Positions 12,147 to 24,235 of a stretch of 64,000 nucleotides of DNA are shown piece after piece; within the stretch, counting starts at the first letter, position 1; every line of letters starts with the position of its first letter. Below the pieces are notes generated by a model. That model worked only from the letters and a program-made list of their open reading frames with translations. It was not told the DNA's origin and did no database searches. A program made the position numbers and the translations under genes. The DNA is from Pohlia nutans (lineage: Eukaryota; Streptophyta; Bryopsida; Bryales; Mniaceae). The stretch spans positions 15,564,501 to 15,628,500 of the forward strand of contig CM040086.1 in the NCBI GenBank assembly GCA_022496805.1, in the 5' to 3' direction.

Positions 12147-13511
12147 ATGGAAACCGTGGAAACCACAGACCCCGTGAAGACCAGCCATGCGGAGGCCTTT
12201 GCGTCTCTCTTGGAGCCCGGCAATGGCGATCCAGGGTACGTCTCCATGCGCCGTCTGCTCCTCTACAGAAAAGCACTGGCGAACAAGCTGGTTCGACAGA
12301 AGTGGGAGCTTAACGGCCAGGGGTACGTTGCATTTCACGAGTACATGCGCCACCTGAAAAAGCTCCAGAACAGCGCGCAAAATTCTTCACAACCCGTAAG
12401 CCCAACCAGTACACAGGGGGCTTTGGATAGTGGACCTTGGGCAGCTTACGAACTGGGGAGCTGGAGCTCCAGTCGAAGCATGGCAGTGAGCGAGTCTGGA
12501 GCTCAAGAGATCCCTAGCGAGCCCGGGTACTCCTTCGTGGGCATGCATTGCATTTTCGATGAATGCAAAGCCTCCGTGAACATTGTGAAATTCGGGCACA
12601 TGAGTTCCGAGCTTTTGGCATTCGGTGCTTCCAACGGTCTGATAACCCTGTGCAGTGTGCCACAAATCCTTCACCAAATGACAGGGCATACAAAGGAGGT
12701 GACAGACCTGGACTGGTCATCCAACAACCAGTATTTGAGTTCTTCCTCCCTGGATAAGAGCGTCCGCGTGTGGGATGTGAAGAAAGGAGAGTGCCTTCGG
12801 GTGATTTACGGAACTGCTCCCCAGCTTTGTATTCGATTCCATCCTGTGAACAACAACATTCTGCTTGTAGGGAACGGGAACAAGGAGATCACGGCGTTCA
12901 ACTTCAGCACGGGGCGCGTCATTCACAAGCTGGCGCTGGACAGCAACGTGACAGCGCTGGATGTGGACCATTCAGGTCACCTTCTGTTTGCAGGCGATGC
13001 ACGGGGCACTGTGCACAGCGTCACCATCAAGATGCATCACGGGAGCTTCGTCATGCGGAGTGCGCATCGGTCCAGCTTGAAAGGCCTGCTGCACAAATCG
13101 GCCACCACCACCATCCAGTTCCGGACGTTCTCGCGGTTGGCAGCCGGGCCCGTGTTGTTGGCGGCCACGCAGGATGGGCTGCTTCGGTTCTTCACGGTGG
13201 CTCTGCAAATCGAAGGCTACTTGTCTCTGAAATGCTCGCTGCAGCTGCCCCCACGCGCCCGCAACATCCGCGCGTCCTTCTGTCCTCTGCTCTCGCTGCA
13301 GAAAGGGGAGTTCATCGTCTCTGGCCATGAAGACTCCAACGTGTATTTTTATGACTTCACTCGCCCCAGGCATCCGTGTGTGAACAAGCTCCAGGGCCAT
13401 GCTGTGCCTGTCGTTGGAGTGGCGTGGAACCATGGAGAAAATCTATTAGCTTCCTCTGACTGTGAGGGGCTGGTCATTGTGTGGAAACGAGCCAAGACAA
13501 CTACCAGGTAG
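12147..13511 (+). CDS. WDR13: WDR13-family WD40-repeat protein
   Basis: A 454-aa protein if started at the ATG METVETT at 12147; the frame is open 51 codons further upstream, but that part has low-quality leader character. It resembles animal WDR13 along its length. The N-terminal helical part has LLLYRKALANKLVRQKW; then comes FVGMHCIFDE (about 130-139), cf. FAGMYHVFD in human; WD repeats follow from about residue 160 with GHTKEVTDLDWSSNNQYLSS, LDKSVRVWD and FHPVNNNILLVGN; the strongly conserved end is KLQGHAVPVVGVAW (about 414-427) then LLASSD and VIVWKR. No introns in the CDS. GC is much higher than the flanks. It is likely a scaffold in a protein complex; the partner is unknown. Plant members are usually annotated only as transducin/WD40 proteins. 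Confidence 0.9.
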   Translation: METVETTDPVKTSHAEAFASLLEPGNGDPGYVSMRRLLLYRKALANKLVRQKWELNGQGYVAFHEYMRHLKKLQNSAQNSSQPVSPTSTQGALDSGPWAAYELGSWSSSRSMAVSESGAQEIPSEPGYSFVGMHCIFDECKASVNIVKFGHMSSELLAFGASNGLITLCSVPQILHQMTGHTKEVTDLDWSSNNQYLSSSSLDKSVRVWDVKKGECLRVIYGTAPQLCIRFHPVNNNILLVGNGNKEITAFNFSTGRVIHKLALDSNVTALDVDHSGHLLFAGDARGTVHSVTIKMHHGSFVMRSAHRSSLKGLLHKSATTTIQFRTFSRLAAGPVLLAATQDGLLRFFTVALQIEGYLSLKCSLQLPPRARNIRASFCPLLSLQKGEFIVSGHEDSNVYFYDFTRPRHPCVNKLQGHAVPVVGVAWNHGENLLASSDCEGLVIVWKRAKTTTR

Positions 13512-14064
13512 CTACTATGGCCTCCCAACATATTTCATTATCCAGCTTGATGCTGGACCTGCCTTGTCCTTGGCGTGTCATCGATGAACATTATGAATAG
13601 CAATTTTTAGATTGTAGATTTTACATTACTTAGATGTCCCTGGTGGCTTTCTCGAATGAATTGCTCAGTTTGCTGTGTCACTGACAGTGACTGCTTTGTA
13701 TGAGGATTAACCCATATGTAGAGAGAGGTGATAAAATCTCACTTGTGCTCAAGTGCAAACATGCTGAGTACAGATAAATGCAAATGAAGCATCGGAAACC
13801 TTGGTATGCTGTGCATCTTTGGTAGCCAACGTCTGCTCAGATCATGCAATATACCGGTAATAACTTCATTGTTTAGCATTACTTTTATCTCATCAATTGG
13901 TAGAGTACTCCAGGAGCTGCTTTCAACGAAGTTGTTGAAAGTAGTGAGGTGGCGTGTGCAGAGTGTTTCATTCTTCACATGCCACCTCACAACTTTCAAC
14001 AAGTTTGCTGAAAGCACCCATGTAGGGACTTCCCCCAAGAGGAGGCATAACCCTATACTTGAAC
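13512..14064 (+). other. 3' flank of the WDR13-like gene with a hairpin
   Basis: A probable 3' UTR extends to about 13700. A hairpin lies at 13917-14017, and 13790-13880 resembles 16630-16695, so the hairpin sits in a dispersed repeat. Confidence 0.5.
13917..14017. repeat. Hairpin of about 100 bp
   Basis: Arms pair over about 40 bp (GCTTTCAACGAAGTTGTTGA with its inverse, and GTGAGGTGGCGTGTG with CACATGCCACCTCAC) around a loop of about 18 nt. It is either a small foldback element or a precursor-like RNA hairpin; I favour the former because of its repeat surroundings. Confidence 0.6.
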
Positions 14065-14393
14065 TTAACCCCTAAACGTACCGATCCCTTTGAACACAAG
14101 TAGATGCTAGCCTGAAAAATAGATTTTAGCATAGCTCAAATGTACAATAAGTGTACATGAAAGGACCATTGCATGCATGAAATCTACCCAACAAATTTGA
14201 CATTTGCATTTGGAGGCCTCTCCAATATTATGGACATCTTCCCATCACAAGAGATTTACTCTCATTGGTAGAGAACTTAATAGGCTTGCAAAGGTGACTT
14301 GGATGAAAGTCATCCGAGATTGTATGAAAAAGTTACAGGACTTTGAATCCATTCATGATCCAGTTTCTGGACGCTGTGACGTTTAGGGGTTAA
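14065..14393. mobile_element. TTAA-flanked MITE, family C (329 bp)
   Basis: Starts TTAACCCCTAAACGTACC and ends GTGACGTTTAGGGGTTAA. The palindrome-like block CCAGTTTCTGGACGCTG lies just inside the right end. An almost identical copy in inverse orientation is at 52244-52573. Its last TTAA is also the first TTAA of the next element. Confidence 0.85.
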
Positions 14394-15212
14394 CCCTTTA
14401 GTGCCCAGTAAACCACATTATGGTCACTACAACGTCCGAAATGCAAATAGCAGAGAATTCGTGAAGAATTGGAACTTCAGTTTTGAACTTCAGTTTTGAA
14501 ATTCAGATTTGCCTACATACATTATGCACCTTCCAGAAAAAGAAATTTTCAATTTGGAATTGTACAACTATCAAAATACCTATCAACAAAACGCAAAATA
14601 TTGCAAATACTTGAAAATACAGTAAATACTTCCAAATACAACATATGTATTGTGTAGTATTTCTTGTGTTTGGAAGTTTGTTATCTTGTTTTATTTTTTT
14701 GGATTGTGTTCTCTTCTTCATCTTCCATTAGTGTGTGTAATTCGATCTTGACTAATGTACCCACTCATGTCAATTTTCAATGTATAAAATTTTGTCCTAA
14801 ACCGTACATGGACAAGTCACTTTCACTTATAAATCTCACAATAATTATGTGTGAGTCTATTTTTGATATGAAAGATTGCAACCGAGAGGTGTTGACATAG
14901 GGCATAGCTGAACTTCTTTGCTTTTATTTTTGAAAATTTACCTCAAATTATATTTAACTTTGAAGTCACACACCCCCCAAAATCTTGTTTTTGAGCGTGC
15001 ATTATACAATTCAAATACATACTATAATCTTCCGATCCCACTATCGGATGATTCTCAAATTTTAATAAAATGTGTGCTCTCGAGTTGAGAATAGAATTGT
15101 ACGGTTACTTTCTAATTTAACCCATTCTATTTTTGGTAGTCTCAACTAGAGTGAAAAAATCTACCGAAATCCAGGGCTCTGAGCTACAGTACCCTGGGCA
15201 CTAAAAGGTTAA
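14390..15212. mobile_element. TTAA-flanked MITE, family E-like (823 bp)
   Basis: Starts TTAACCCTTTAGTGCCCAG and ends CTGGGCACTAAAAGGTTAA, a long inverted terminus. It shares TTAA 14390-14393 with the preceding element. The right terminus plus flank (about 44 bp) is tandemly duplicated at 15190-15275. Confidence 0.8.
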
Positions 15213-15256
15213 GTACTTTGGAAAATAACACAGTACCCTGGGCACTAAAAGGTTAA

Positions 15257-17640
15257 GTACTTTGGAAAATAACAGTGGTGATGTGCCCAATTTATTAAAA
15301 AATTTGCAAATCAGTTGACGAGTGATTTTTCTATTATTAGAATGACAAAAAAGTTTGAGTCTTGCGCCCATTTTAAAATGACAAAAAAAATTGAGTCTTG
15401 TGCCCATTTTAAAGAGGATTTTAACATTCTGAAACACATTCAATTTAGGTATTGTATGAATGAGTTATGAGATTTTAAAGTTTTGTTTATGAATTTCTTT
15501 TGGCTATTGTACAATACTCACGTGTAAAGATATGGATAAGATATGGAGATATGGATACTGTTATTTGTCTTTTCACATTGTTATTTGTCTTTTCACACTT
15601 TTCTTATTAATTGTATGTTTGTCTCTTCACACTGCAGTAGCTAATTTTTTTTAAAGAATCAACATTGGACGGTATTGGAAGGTATGGAGCTATGGATATT
15701 GCTGTAGCTATTTTTTTTAAAAGAATCAGCATTGAGAGGTATGCAGATATGGATATTGTTGTCTGTCACAAAATCAACGACTGGCATTTTATAATGCAAT
15801 GCAATTAAAGCCAAATCAATTCGTGAATCAACTTCTATATTGAGTTAGTGGTGTGGTTACCAAGTTGCAAGTGCAACAATGCAAAGTAGATTGATAAAGA
15901 TGTGGACCACATAAATCACCTTTGAAATTCACTTATTAGATTACAATGCATGATGCAAAAAGTCACGACTCCAACATGCGCAAGTGACATTTTGAGCTTG
16001 ATTGAAAGCATGGGTATGTTTTTGACCTTCATAGATATAAGTCTCCACAATTTTCTACATCATCGGTATACATCACCAATGCATAGTGATCAAAATGCTA
16101 TCATTATAGTAATTCTATTGCTAATAGAAAGTTGGTAGAAGTTGAAGAAGGGTGAGAGCCATAGAAATGGTTGAAGTTGTAATTTATGCAATTCCGTAAC
16201 ATTTGGCTACTTTGAATGGTATGAATCGTAGTGTTGTATGCGACCAATCACGGTAGGTGACTTGAAAATAATGCACATAGTTGAAAATCACTTGAGAAAA
16301 GAGCTTCATATTGGTAAGAGTGAATGTCAAGAATGCTATGTGAAAGAGGTTTGAAATGTAAAGTTAAACAAAAGAAACCTAAACTTTGTCACATCAAAGT
16401 AAAATTAGAATTTGCTAAACAAAGAAACCTAAGCTCACACTAATTCAAATCCAAGCAAGATTAGAATTTGACTCATGTAGTATTCTCTAATGAAACAAAA
16501 GTTAACTCCATTTGCTCCAATGGCTTCTAATGGACACGCTAAAATTGGACCAAATTAACAAATATGGTAGTCATTGTAGATGCTTCCATGCATGAATGCA
16601 AACAAAAAGCATGTGACCTAACCATTGGAAACCTTGGTTTGACCACCAACATTTACTCAAGTCACGGTAGTAACTTCATTATTTGCCTAGCATTAATCCT
16701 TTGACCGTGGTGTGCATCACTTCATGGCATAGTATGAGAAACTTTTCCCCTCCTCTTATCTACTTCCATGGGCAACTTCTCAAACCCATGCAAGGTATGA
16801 GAAATTGTTCCCCTCCTCTTACTTCCAAGAGCAACTTCTCAGAAGTTGGAACTAACACACCCTAGTACAAAATTGTCATCACGGAATATTGACCAATAGA
16901 TTGCCCACATAAGCAAAGGACGACAGCTCGAACATTATGAGAGCATTCCCACCCACGCACGCTAGGACTAATTCTCTTATATTATTCATCTATATTTGAA
17001 GGACCCTTGCACTCACACTCCCCCACCCTTGCGCGCCCCACATATCAAAAGTGCACATCAAATAGTCAATGGACCAATCGCAAGTAGAAAGTGAGGCTAT
17101 GATCGACTAAATAGTGGTGTGAAGACCCAGTTTCTAACACACTAGGATCCAGAATCAAGAGGCATTTTTGAAAGGACCCTTGGCACTTTTCATCTACTTC
17201 TTGAGTGTGAGAGAACTTGAGTGTGAGAGACTCTGGGAGGGCGTGGGTGGCCCTGCTCCGACACTCAGGTTGGCGTAAGAAATCACCAGCTCTCACAACC
17301 CAGTTGTTGGGTTTTAGGATTTAGGGTTTAGAATTCTACATGCACCCTGGAATTGAACGCCATACAACCCTTGACAAATCCATCACACAATATAAATCAG
17401 TCTTGAAGAATGGAGCAGCAAAATGTATTAATGGATTTGCCAATACGTTGAAAGAAAAATCACATCATTCCAGTAATTGCTACGTTGACCGACCATAGAT
17501 GGGTACCTCAGTTCCCTGCTCGGATCAAAAACACTAAGATATCATGGTACAGTAGTCTCTCAACAACTGGTCATCATCATGTCAACGACTCATCTCATTG
17601 TTCATTCCCCACTTCCACCTTCATTGAATCCAAAATTTCA
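15257..17640. other. Repeat-derived spacer without a gene
   Basis: AT-rich DNA with small local duplications: GATATGGA/TTATTTGTCTTTTCACA repeats at about 15530-15760, two similar GTATGAGAAA...CCCTCCTCTTA blocks at 16725-16830, and GAGTGTGAGAGA repeats at about 17205-17230. No supported gene. Confidence 0.5.
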
Positions 17641-18308
17641 ATTCTTACAAAAGTAGCACCTCCATCTCTTTCTTGACATAAAGTTATTTCTAGTCACCTC
17701 TAAAATGCCCATTTTCAGACATTGCACAGGTTTCTCTTGCTCAAAGGGACTTTTTTCCAACATATCACCTGCAACATGATTTGACTGATGGGATATATAT
17801 CTCCAGGAGAACAATGAGAAACAAGGGTAGGTCACCTGATCTTTTGAATTTTTTTTCATCACAGCAGGCCCACCCACCTGAAGAAGATTGGCGAATTTTA
17901 AGCAAACATTGATTCTAACGTTTTTTTCTCTCTTGCAAAGAGCAACTCCAATATTTATGCCAGTCCAGTACCTGTGAGCAAATTCAGGTGCTAAGTTACC
18001 TCTTTTTCTGGAAACAACCGTACACGCAGCCACCCAGGAAACAAACTCTCACAGGGCTTACTGCAGAATTAACCAGCCTGAGGCTCAAACCACAGGCTCG
18101 ATTTGCCAAGCTTCTTCTCGTCCACAAATTGATTTGCAAGACTCAACTTGCAAGGAAGAATCAGATTGTTCGGGTTGCAATAGAGAGGGGTCTTCAGACT
18201 TGGAAAATGGTATTATAAATCTTGACAGTGTAATCTTTGCGACAGACTGCTCCTTCCTCATCCAGTGAGAGAATTACCAGCCCAGGCTCCATCCATCAGC
18301 TCCACCTG
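17641..18308 (-). other. Probable 3' UTR/flank of the NAL1-like gene
   Basis: This follows the NAL1-like stop at 18309. A 131-codon minus-strand ORF lies at 17638-18033 but shows no recognisable domain, so I read it as untranslated sequence. Confidence 0.4.
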
Positions 18309-20359
18309 TCACGAATCCGGAGGAAGGAATGGAGACTCTCCGGACGAACGAGCCCGTTTGGATCCACATTGCAAAGCATCACAGAAAGAGGGAGGTTTCA
18401 CAATGTGGCATCCGCTCCGACCCATGGTAGCATCCACAACCAATGGCAACCTGGCCCCATTCGGGAGGCTCCGCTGCTGCACTTCCCTGCTACCATGCTC
18501 CACACCAGACAATGGGCTGGACAGTGAAAGCTCAAACGGGTCGTCCACTTTGAGAACGGGATTGGCTTGTCGTCTTTGCACCGACACAGTCTGCGTGGTA
18601 CGCCAGTTGCTATCCAGGGCAGTCCTCAATGGTATCAAGCGAGTATCACTACTGTTATTGTTCGCCTTGTTTGCCTGCGAGCGAGCTTCCGAAGGCGCTG
18701 TGGACAACAAGTCCTTGAGAGTTTCCTTAGAGGAGGAGCACGTATTGTCACCCGATTGCACTGGAAAATGGTGATCAAACTGGAACGATCCTCCCTCCAT
18801 GTACTGGATGTGCCTGCCGGGCATGTGGTGCTGAGCAGGGAGCGAATTGTCAAGGGCGGGGGTGACGAGTGATGCGACAACGCCAGGCATTGCTGCTGCA
18901 CCTCCAGAGCCTCCTCCAGCGCCTCATTGGTGGTGATGATGCTGAGCTCCAGGGAGTCCAGGAGGCGGCTCAGGTCCACCCCACTCGTCCAATTCTCGGG
19001 CTCCTTCCAGTTTCGAAGCTTCAGGCGGCCGCGGTGACTGGTGCCACCCCAAACGATGCCAATCGGTCGCGGCTTCTTGGTTTCGTCAGTGACCATGATC
19101 AAGCTCCCACTGTCACCCTCAGACTCGAAGTCCTCGTTAGTATCACTCACAATGAGGAAGTCGATCAGGAAGGAGTGGCCTTTGTCGTTGTTGTACTCAA
19201 CTGAATACGCTAGAATGCTGCCTTTTGTCACCCCCGAGCTTCGGCCCACTTTGATCACGTGCTTGCCAATCAAATTGTCGAGCGGTGCCTGCAAGTCCAC
19301 CGGCATCACCTCCCCGACCTCGCCCACACCCTTCACGAACGGCGTCACAAAGTTGCGAACATCAAAGTTGTTGTCAAAAGGAATGAAAGCGCCATCTGCA
19401 CGCACAAATGTTTCGGGGTTCATGCTGGCAAACACACCGTACCAGAGATCCTCCCGGATGAAGGTGGTGGTGCGCTCCACGGCGCCGAGGTAGAGCCCGG
19501 GCCCCATGTGGGGGGGCAGGGGGTGGAAGAGCTTCTGAACGGGGTGGTCGAGATCCACGGCCACATGGCGGTTGGTGAGGAAGCCAACTTGGCAGAGCCC
19601 GGTGCGGCTGCGCACAATGGCACCCAACGTGCCACAGAGCTCGTAGCAGGCCACTTGCGAGCCCGAGCCAATGGTGGAATCACGGCCTTGCAGTCCCTCC
19701 ACAAGATCCACGTACACAGGCTCAGCCTGCTTCTGCTGGCCCAGGTGCGAGAATTCCACCACGTCGACGTCACACCAGACGCCGCCCGGGCCCTCCAGCA
19801 GCTGCGGGAGCTCCTGATTCTCATGCAGCCACTGCCGGTGCACCTTGCGTGCCACGAACACGATGATGGCCGGGATGTTGGTCTGCAGGCCCCCGCGCAG
19901 GCGGAACCCCAGCGCTGTGCCCAGGCTGCAGCACCGCAGGTTCTTGCTGTGGAAGGCACGGATGGTGAGCAGGTCCAGCAGCGTGGAGGCTTGGTGCCCT
20001 TGCGGTCGCCTTCCGCCGGAACATGACATCTCCTTCTGCAGGCTCTTGAAGTAAGATGCCCGTTCTTCTGCCAGGTCATTCAGCGCTCGCGGTGTTCGCC
20101 ACCCAAACTGGCCCGCATTGTTGCTTGGATTGTGCACTCCCGAGAACGCACCCGACTCCTTGGTCAGATCCGACTCCTTGTTGTTGTTCGTGTGATTCTC
20201 CGACTGCTGCTGTTTGGTTGCTGTCATTATTGTATGCCCTCCCAACCCGTCGCCGCCGCTCGCTGCACTCACAGCTGTTGTTGTCCATGGCTCATGCTGC
20301 TCCGGGATGGAGCCGGAAGTAGCACCACAAGTCCTTGTTGTTGTCGTCGTGGCTGGCAC
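18309..20359 (-). CDS. NAL1: NARROW LEAF1-type trypsin-like protein, frame break near the C-terminus
   Basis: The main frame runs 20359-18635. Residues about 89-490 match plant NAL1: WRTPRALNDLAEERASYF, TLLDLLTIRAFHSK, FRLRGGLQTNIPAIIVFVAR, GPGGVWCDVDVVEF, TNRHVAVDL (His265), FVRADGAFIPF (Asp322), EGDSGSL (Ser417) and ENWTSGVDLSRLL. His, Asp and Ser match the trypsin-like triad reported for NAL1. After LEVQQQ (about residue 490) family-like sequence jumps to the frame 18890-18309 (VTPALDNSLP, then DALQCGSKRARSS, cf. the SLQLG..PKRR ending of plant NAL1). No GT-AG intron fits the junction near 18890, so a one-base insertion, a two-base loss or a sequence error is likely. Alternative start: Met45 at 20227. 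In rice NAL1 affects leaf width and vein patterning; the role here is unknown. Confidence 0.85.
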
Positions 20360-21660
20360 GCGCTGTTGTTGGTTCTGCTCTTCATCATAAACAACGCCAA
20401 ATCTCTACCTCGTTCTTGACTGATGCTGTCAGTCCCACGTTGCCATCTTCCTGTCCAAATAATGCATAATCCCGCAGCATAACATTCACAGTCCACGTTC
20501 TAACCATTCTCATGTTGCACTGATTTCACAACCCCACACCACTTGAAAATGCTGCTTCTTCTTCTTCTTCACTGCGCCGTGTTCAGTACATATGATTGAT
20601 TTCAGGAACGATCTGGTGAAGTTTGCAACACCGACCCTCCACTGCCAAAGATCCTACAACGGCCAATAATCCGCGAGATTACGCCCCCTCCACATAAAGT
20701 AGGTACTCTATTATTCCAGAGAGGCTGCACAGCCGCTGAAACAACAATCAAACGTCGCCACTTGTGTCAGAAATTGAAACTATGACAACTGAAAAAACAG
20801 CGCCAAAATTACAATCAATCAAGCAGACCACAAAATCGAAATATCTTCCGAGATCAACTTTCACCCACTAATTCCGGCTACCCAAGATATTTAGCATATA
20901 CGAAGCTCTGTCTTAATGATCGAGGTACAATCTAACAGCGAACATGCTACTGATCATGACTGTCAAATCCCACCACTCATTCCTCAGCTCGGGTCTCCAA
21001 ACGACTCTCCTTACACATTGGCGAAACCCTAAATAAGATCCGACTCAATGCTCCCTATCAGTAACCCGTTGACAGTGTCAAAATCGGCCAAGCCTGTATC
21101 CGTTCTCCGCGCTCTCGGTCGATAACAATCACACAAACAAACGACGCTTCCTCGCCATAACTACACAAACCGGAAAGAACAAGAATTCTTCTACACAAAG
21201 CCAATAACCCCAACCCCACCATCTCCAGAACACGAAACCGACGAACCCAAAACCGACCAAATGTGAAGGAGCTCAAAACAGGAAAGAAACAACAGAGGAG
21301 CACGTCAAGGGGGAGCAACAGGAAGACATACATACCCCGTGGAAGACATGAAAAGAATCAGGCCGTTCAAATTGTTGTCGATGTTGTTGATGCTGCGGCA
21401 AAAAAGTGGAAGCTGCGAGATGAGCAGAGGCTGCTAAACCACAAAAAACATTCAACAGAGGGCCATTGCCGAGGCGGAGAAATGATCTATCCCATTGCGC
21501 AAGTGCTGCAGCGAGAGCAGCAGGCAGACACCACTATCCTGGCTAGCCAGATCGCGGGCGGGCGGGCGGGCGGAAGGGCAGGCCGGGCCGGGTCGGGGAT
21601 GGGCTGGGTCCCTGGCTAGGACGGGCCGGGTGAGTGAGTGATCGCGGGTCCGGTGGAGCA
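20360..21660 (-). promoter_or_regulatory. Upstream/5' leader region of the NAL1-like gene
   Basis: A comparatively GC-rich 1.3 kb with no recognisable exon. It contains a CTTCTT microsatellite (about 20550-20570) and a GGGCGGGCGGGCGG run (about 21556-21580). It may contain promoter and untranslated exons; no specific site can be supported. Confidence 0.35.
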
Positions 21661-22260
21661 AGCACCCTATCCTCGGCCTGATATTTATTTGATACTTTCA
21701 AATTTGATTCTCCAGGCACCGGGGGATTGGAAGCCTGCCATGAAAGTTCCCTCACTTGGGTTGCGCTCCGCCCCTTCATTTTTTTCATTTTTCCCCTGGC
21801 CTGGGCTGGGCTGCCCCCCAAATTTTGCAAATAAATTTTTTTGCATTATTTTTCTTGTAGTTTAGTGGTTAAAAACTCCAACTCTAGCCTCAATTTTGCA
21901 ATTAGATAGATAGATAGAAACTCCGGTCCCTTTTTACAAGGGGCCAGCGTGAATAAAGTGACCGTTCGTAATGTCAATGACTCGGTGCCCACCGGACAAG
22001 GGGATATTGGGACAATACTACTCTCTCCTTTCGGGGATGGACTAATTTTGCAATTACTAAAAATGTTGCTAATTGTTTGTAATTTCTTCATGTTGGCTTG
22101 GAATCACATGTCCCCAAATAAATAAACATTGTCAAAATCTAGCAATTTTTAGTCCTCAAATATACATATTCATTTTTTAATTTTAGTTTATTTTTTTTAT
22201 TTATTTATTTTTATTTAATAGTTGAGATATTGGAAATATCATTGAACACATATTGGTATG
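21661..22260. other. Spacer with one (TCTA)n-tailed module
   Basis: Nothing coding; apart from the module at 21903-22035 it is plain AT-rich sequence. Confidence 0.5.
21903..22035 (-). mobile_element. SINE-like/LINE-tail module ending in (TCTA)n, copy 2
   Basis: Read on the minus strand it ends in (TCTA)n at 21903-21918. It contains CTCCGGTCCC (plus strand), AGCGTGAATAAAGTGACCG and CACCGGACAAGGGG. It stands alone with no LINE coding sequence beside it, so the module can move or be left separately. Confidence 0.7.
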
Positions 22261-22665
22261 TTAACCCCTAAAGGAAGTTGGGGTATTTTATACGAAGGTA
22301 GTATCAACGTACAAGTGATGCTAAGGGGTGTAGAAGTGTGAGATTTTTTGAGGAGGTGCATATCCATGCACTAAGCATATGATGATTTTGAAGAACATTT
22401 CCATCCGTTGTGGGATCATAAACAAATTATGTATTTTCCTAGTACACGACTCAAAATACGTAGAAAAACGCCCTTTGAGTAGCCATATCTTTTTTTCCAC
22501 ATCACATATTATTAAAAAAAAAATTAAAAAATGTATACTAGTTCCCATTCCAAGCTCCATTTTTCATATTTGCACCTTCTATCAATACCATAGTCTTTGT
22601 GGTGAAATACCATCTAGAAGAACAATTGCAACCCTTTTTAGCATGCAACCTCCTTTAGGGGTTAA
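22261..22665. mobile_element. TTAA-flanked MITE (405 bp), family unassigned
   Basis: Ends TTAACCCCTAAAGGAAGTTG and CCTCCTTTAGGGGTTAA. Non-coding interior, not obviously similar to the other families. Confidence 0.75.
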
Positions 22666-22678
22666 TGTGTTGTGTTTT

Positions 22679-22912
22679 TTAACCCTTTAACATCCTTTAA
22701 CCACCCGATTCAATATTGATTTCGAAGATGCTTTATAAAATGTTTGATGAATAACAAAAATGGAGTTGATGTAAAAAGTTAAGCTGTAAATGTCAATTTC
22801 AAGACCACATCTCTATGGTTGGATTTATCATATTTTTTACTAATAAAGTTTAATTAAACATTCAAGGTTTGCTCTCGAAATTTGATTAAAAATCCCAAAC
22901 CAACCAATACAA

Positions 22913-22964
<52 letters not shown>

Positions 22965-23275
22965 TTACTTATTCATTCATTAATTCATTACTTATTTATT
23001 TATTTATTTATTGTAACAAATTTGGAATAACATGCACTACAAGATGGTATGATTTCCATTATTTGATTCTATTTATTTTGGAAAATAATGTTTAAGGAGA
23101 TCCATATATTTAATTATTATAAAGCTCCATATAGTACAAATTGATTGTCAACTAGAACAAGAACCAAGGAAATTTTGAATGGATGATAATTTTCCTTGAA
23201 TAATGTGAAGAGAAAAATCTAAATATATTCATCGTTCACTACCGGTATGTGGACTCAAGCACGTCAAAGGGTTAA
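22679..23275. mobile_element. TTAA-flanked MITE, family A, inverted (597 bp)
   Basis: Left end TTAACCCTTTAACATCC, right end ACGTCAAAGGGTTAA. The interior is the reverse of family A (TGGAGTTGATGTA, ACATGCACTAC). Contains a (TA)n(CA)n microsatellite (about 22915-22962) and (TTTA)n. Confidence 0.75.
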
Positions 23276-24235
23276 TCCCTAAAGCTTCAAATGTCAGAAT
23301 TTAACTACTTAGATGACTAAAACTTTGAGGAGCCGTTTCTCTTTCATTTAGTGTTTGATTACAATAAAATATGTCAAGTTAGATTTCAATCCAAGTCTAG
23401 TTTTGTGGATAAAATCTCACCTTACTATTCAAGATGTTACTAAAATTTGGCAAGTACTTTAGACTCCTTGCATTAAAAGAGAAATTAACCCTCCAAGGGG
23501 CTTTTTTGATGTTTGAGCAAAAATCTAAATTTTTATTGGGATTCTTTGTTAAATAAAATTATTTTAATAAAAAAATAAAAAAATAATTTTTTTTTTTATA
23601 AAATGTTTAAAAAATATTCAAATATTTTTTAACAATTTTCTTATATTAAATATGTATATAATTTAAAAACTTTTAATAATTAAATATCCAATCTAAAATG
23701 TCGAACTCATGCTACATCATATTTCATTTAAATTTAAAAAAAATTAATTATCATTTTTTTAATTCAAAAAGCTAAAATAAAAATAAAAATTGGAGGCCTC
23801 TTAGAGGGCTCAAATTTCTTGTAATGTTTTAGACTCCATTTACTTTGTACAATTTGGACAAATTTTTGAGATTGCAATGCCATTTTTGGACCATAAATGA
23901 TTTTTTTGTGATTTTTTGTACCAATGTGTTTTTAAGATGATGTTAAACAACTTTGTAGTTGAAAGTTAATTCTTTTAAAAAAAGATTTAGTAATTTCATT
24001 TCAATTTCAAATTGTCAACAACCAATTTTTGAAACCAAATTTTGGTATTAAAACATTATGATCTTTCAATCTATGAGGCTTCATGACTCCAAATTGGACT
24101 CACATCATCTACAACAAGTCTAATACAAAATCATATGATTGAAATTCCGATACCTCATTTCCATTTACACCTATAATACTTCAAATTCAATAATGTTTTT
24201 AGGGTGAAAAAACGCCATGGTACTTTAGGGGTTAA
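23272..24235. mobile_element. TTAA-flanked element (964 bp)
   Basis: Starts TTAATCCCTAAAGCTTC (one mismatch to the usual end) on the TTAA shared with the previous element and ends TGGTACTTTAGGGGTTAA. Very AT-rich and non-coding. Its length may include further insertions. Confidence 0.6.

Noticed and set aside
12770..13330. 186-codon ORF and several minus-strand ORFs inside the WD40 gene
   Set aside because: Frame shadows of a GC-rich coding region; only the main frame has WD motifs.
14204..14386. 60-codon ORF conserved with 52251-52466
   Set aside because: The similarity comes from two copies of a non-coding TTAA element; no start context or domain.
19259..20026. 255-codon plus-strand ORF
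   Set aside because: Antisense of the NAL1-like coding sequence, which has clear family motifs on the minus strand.
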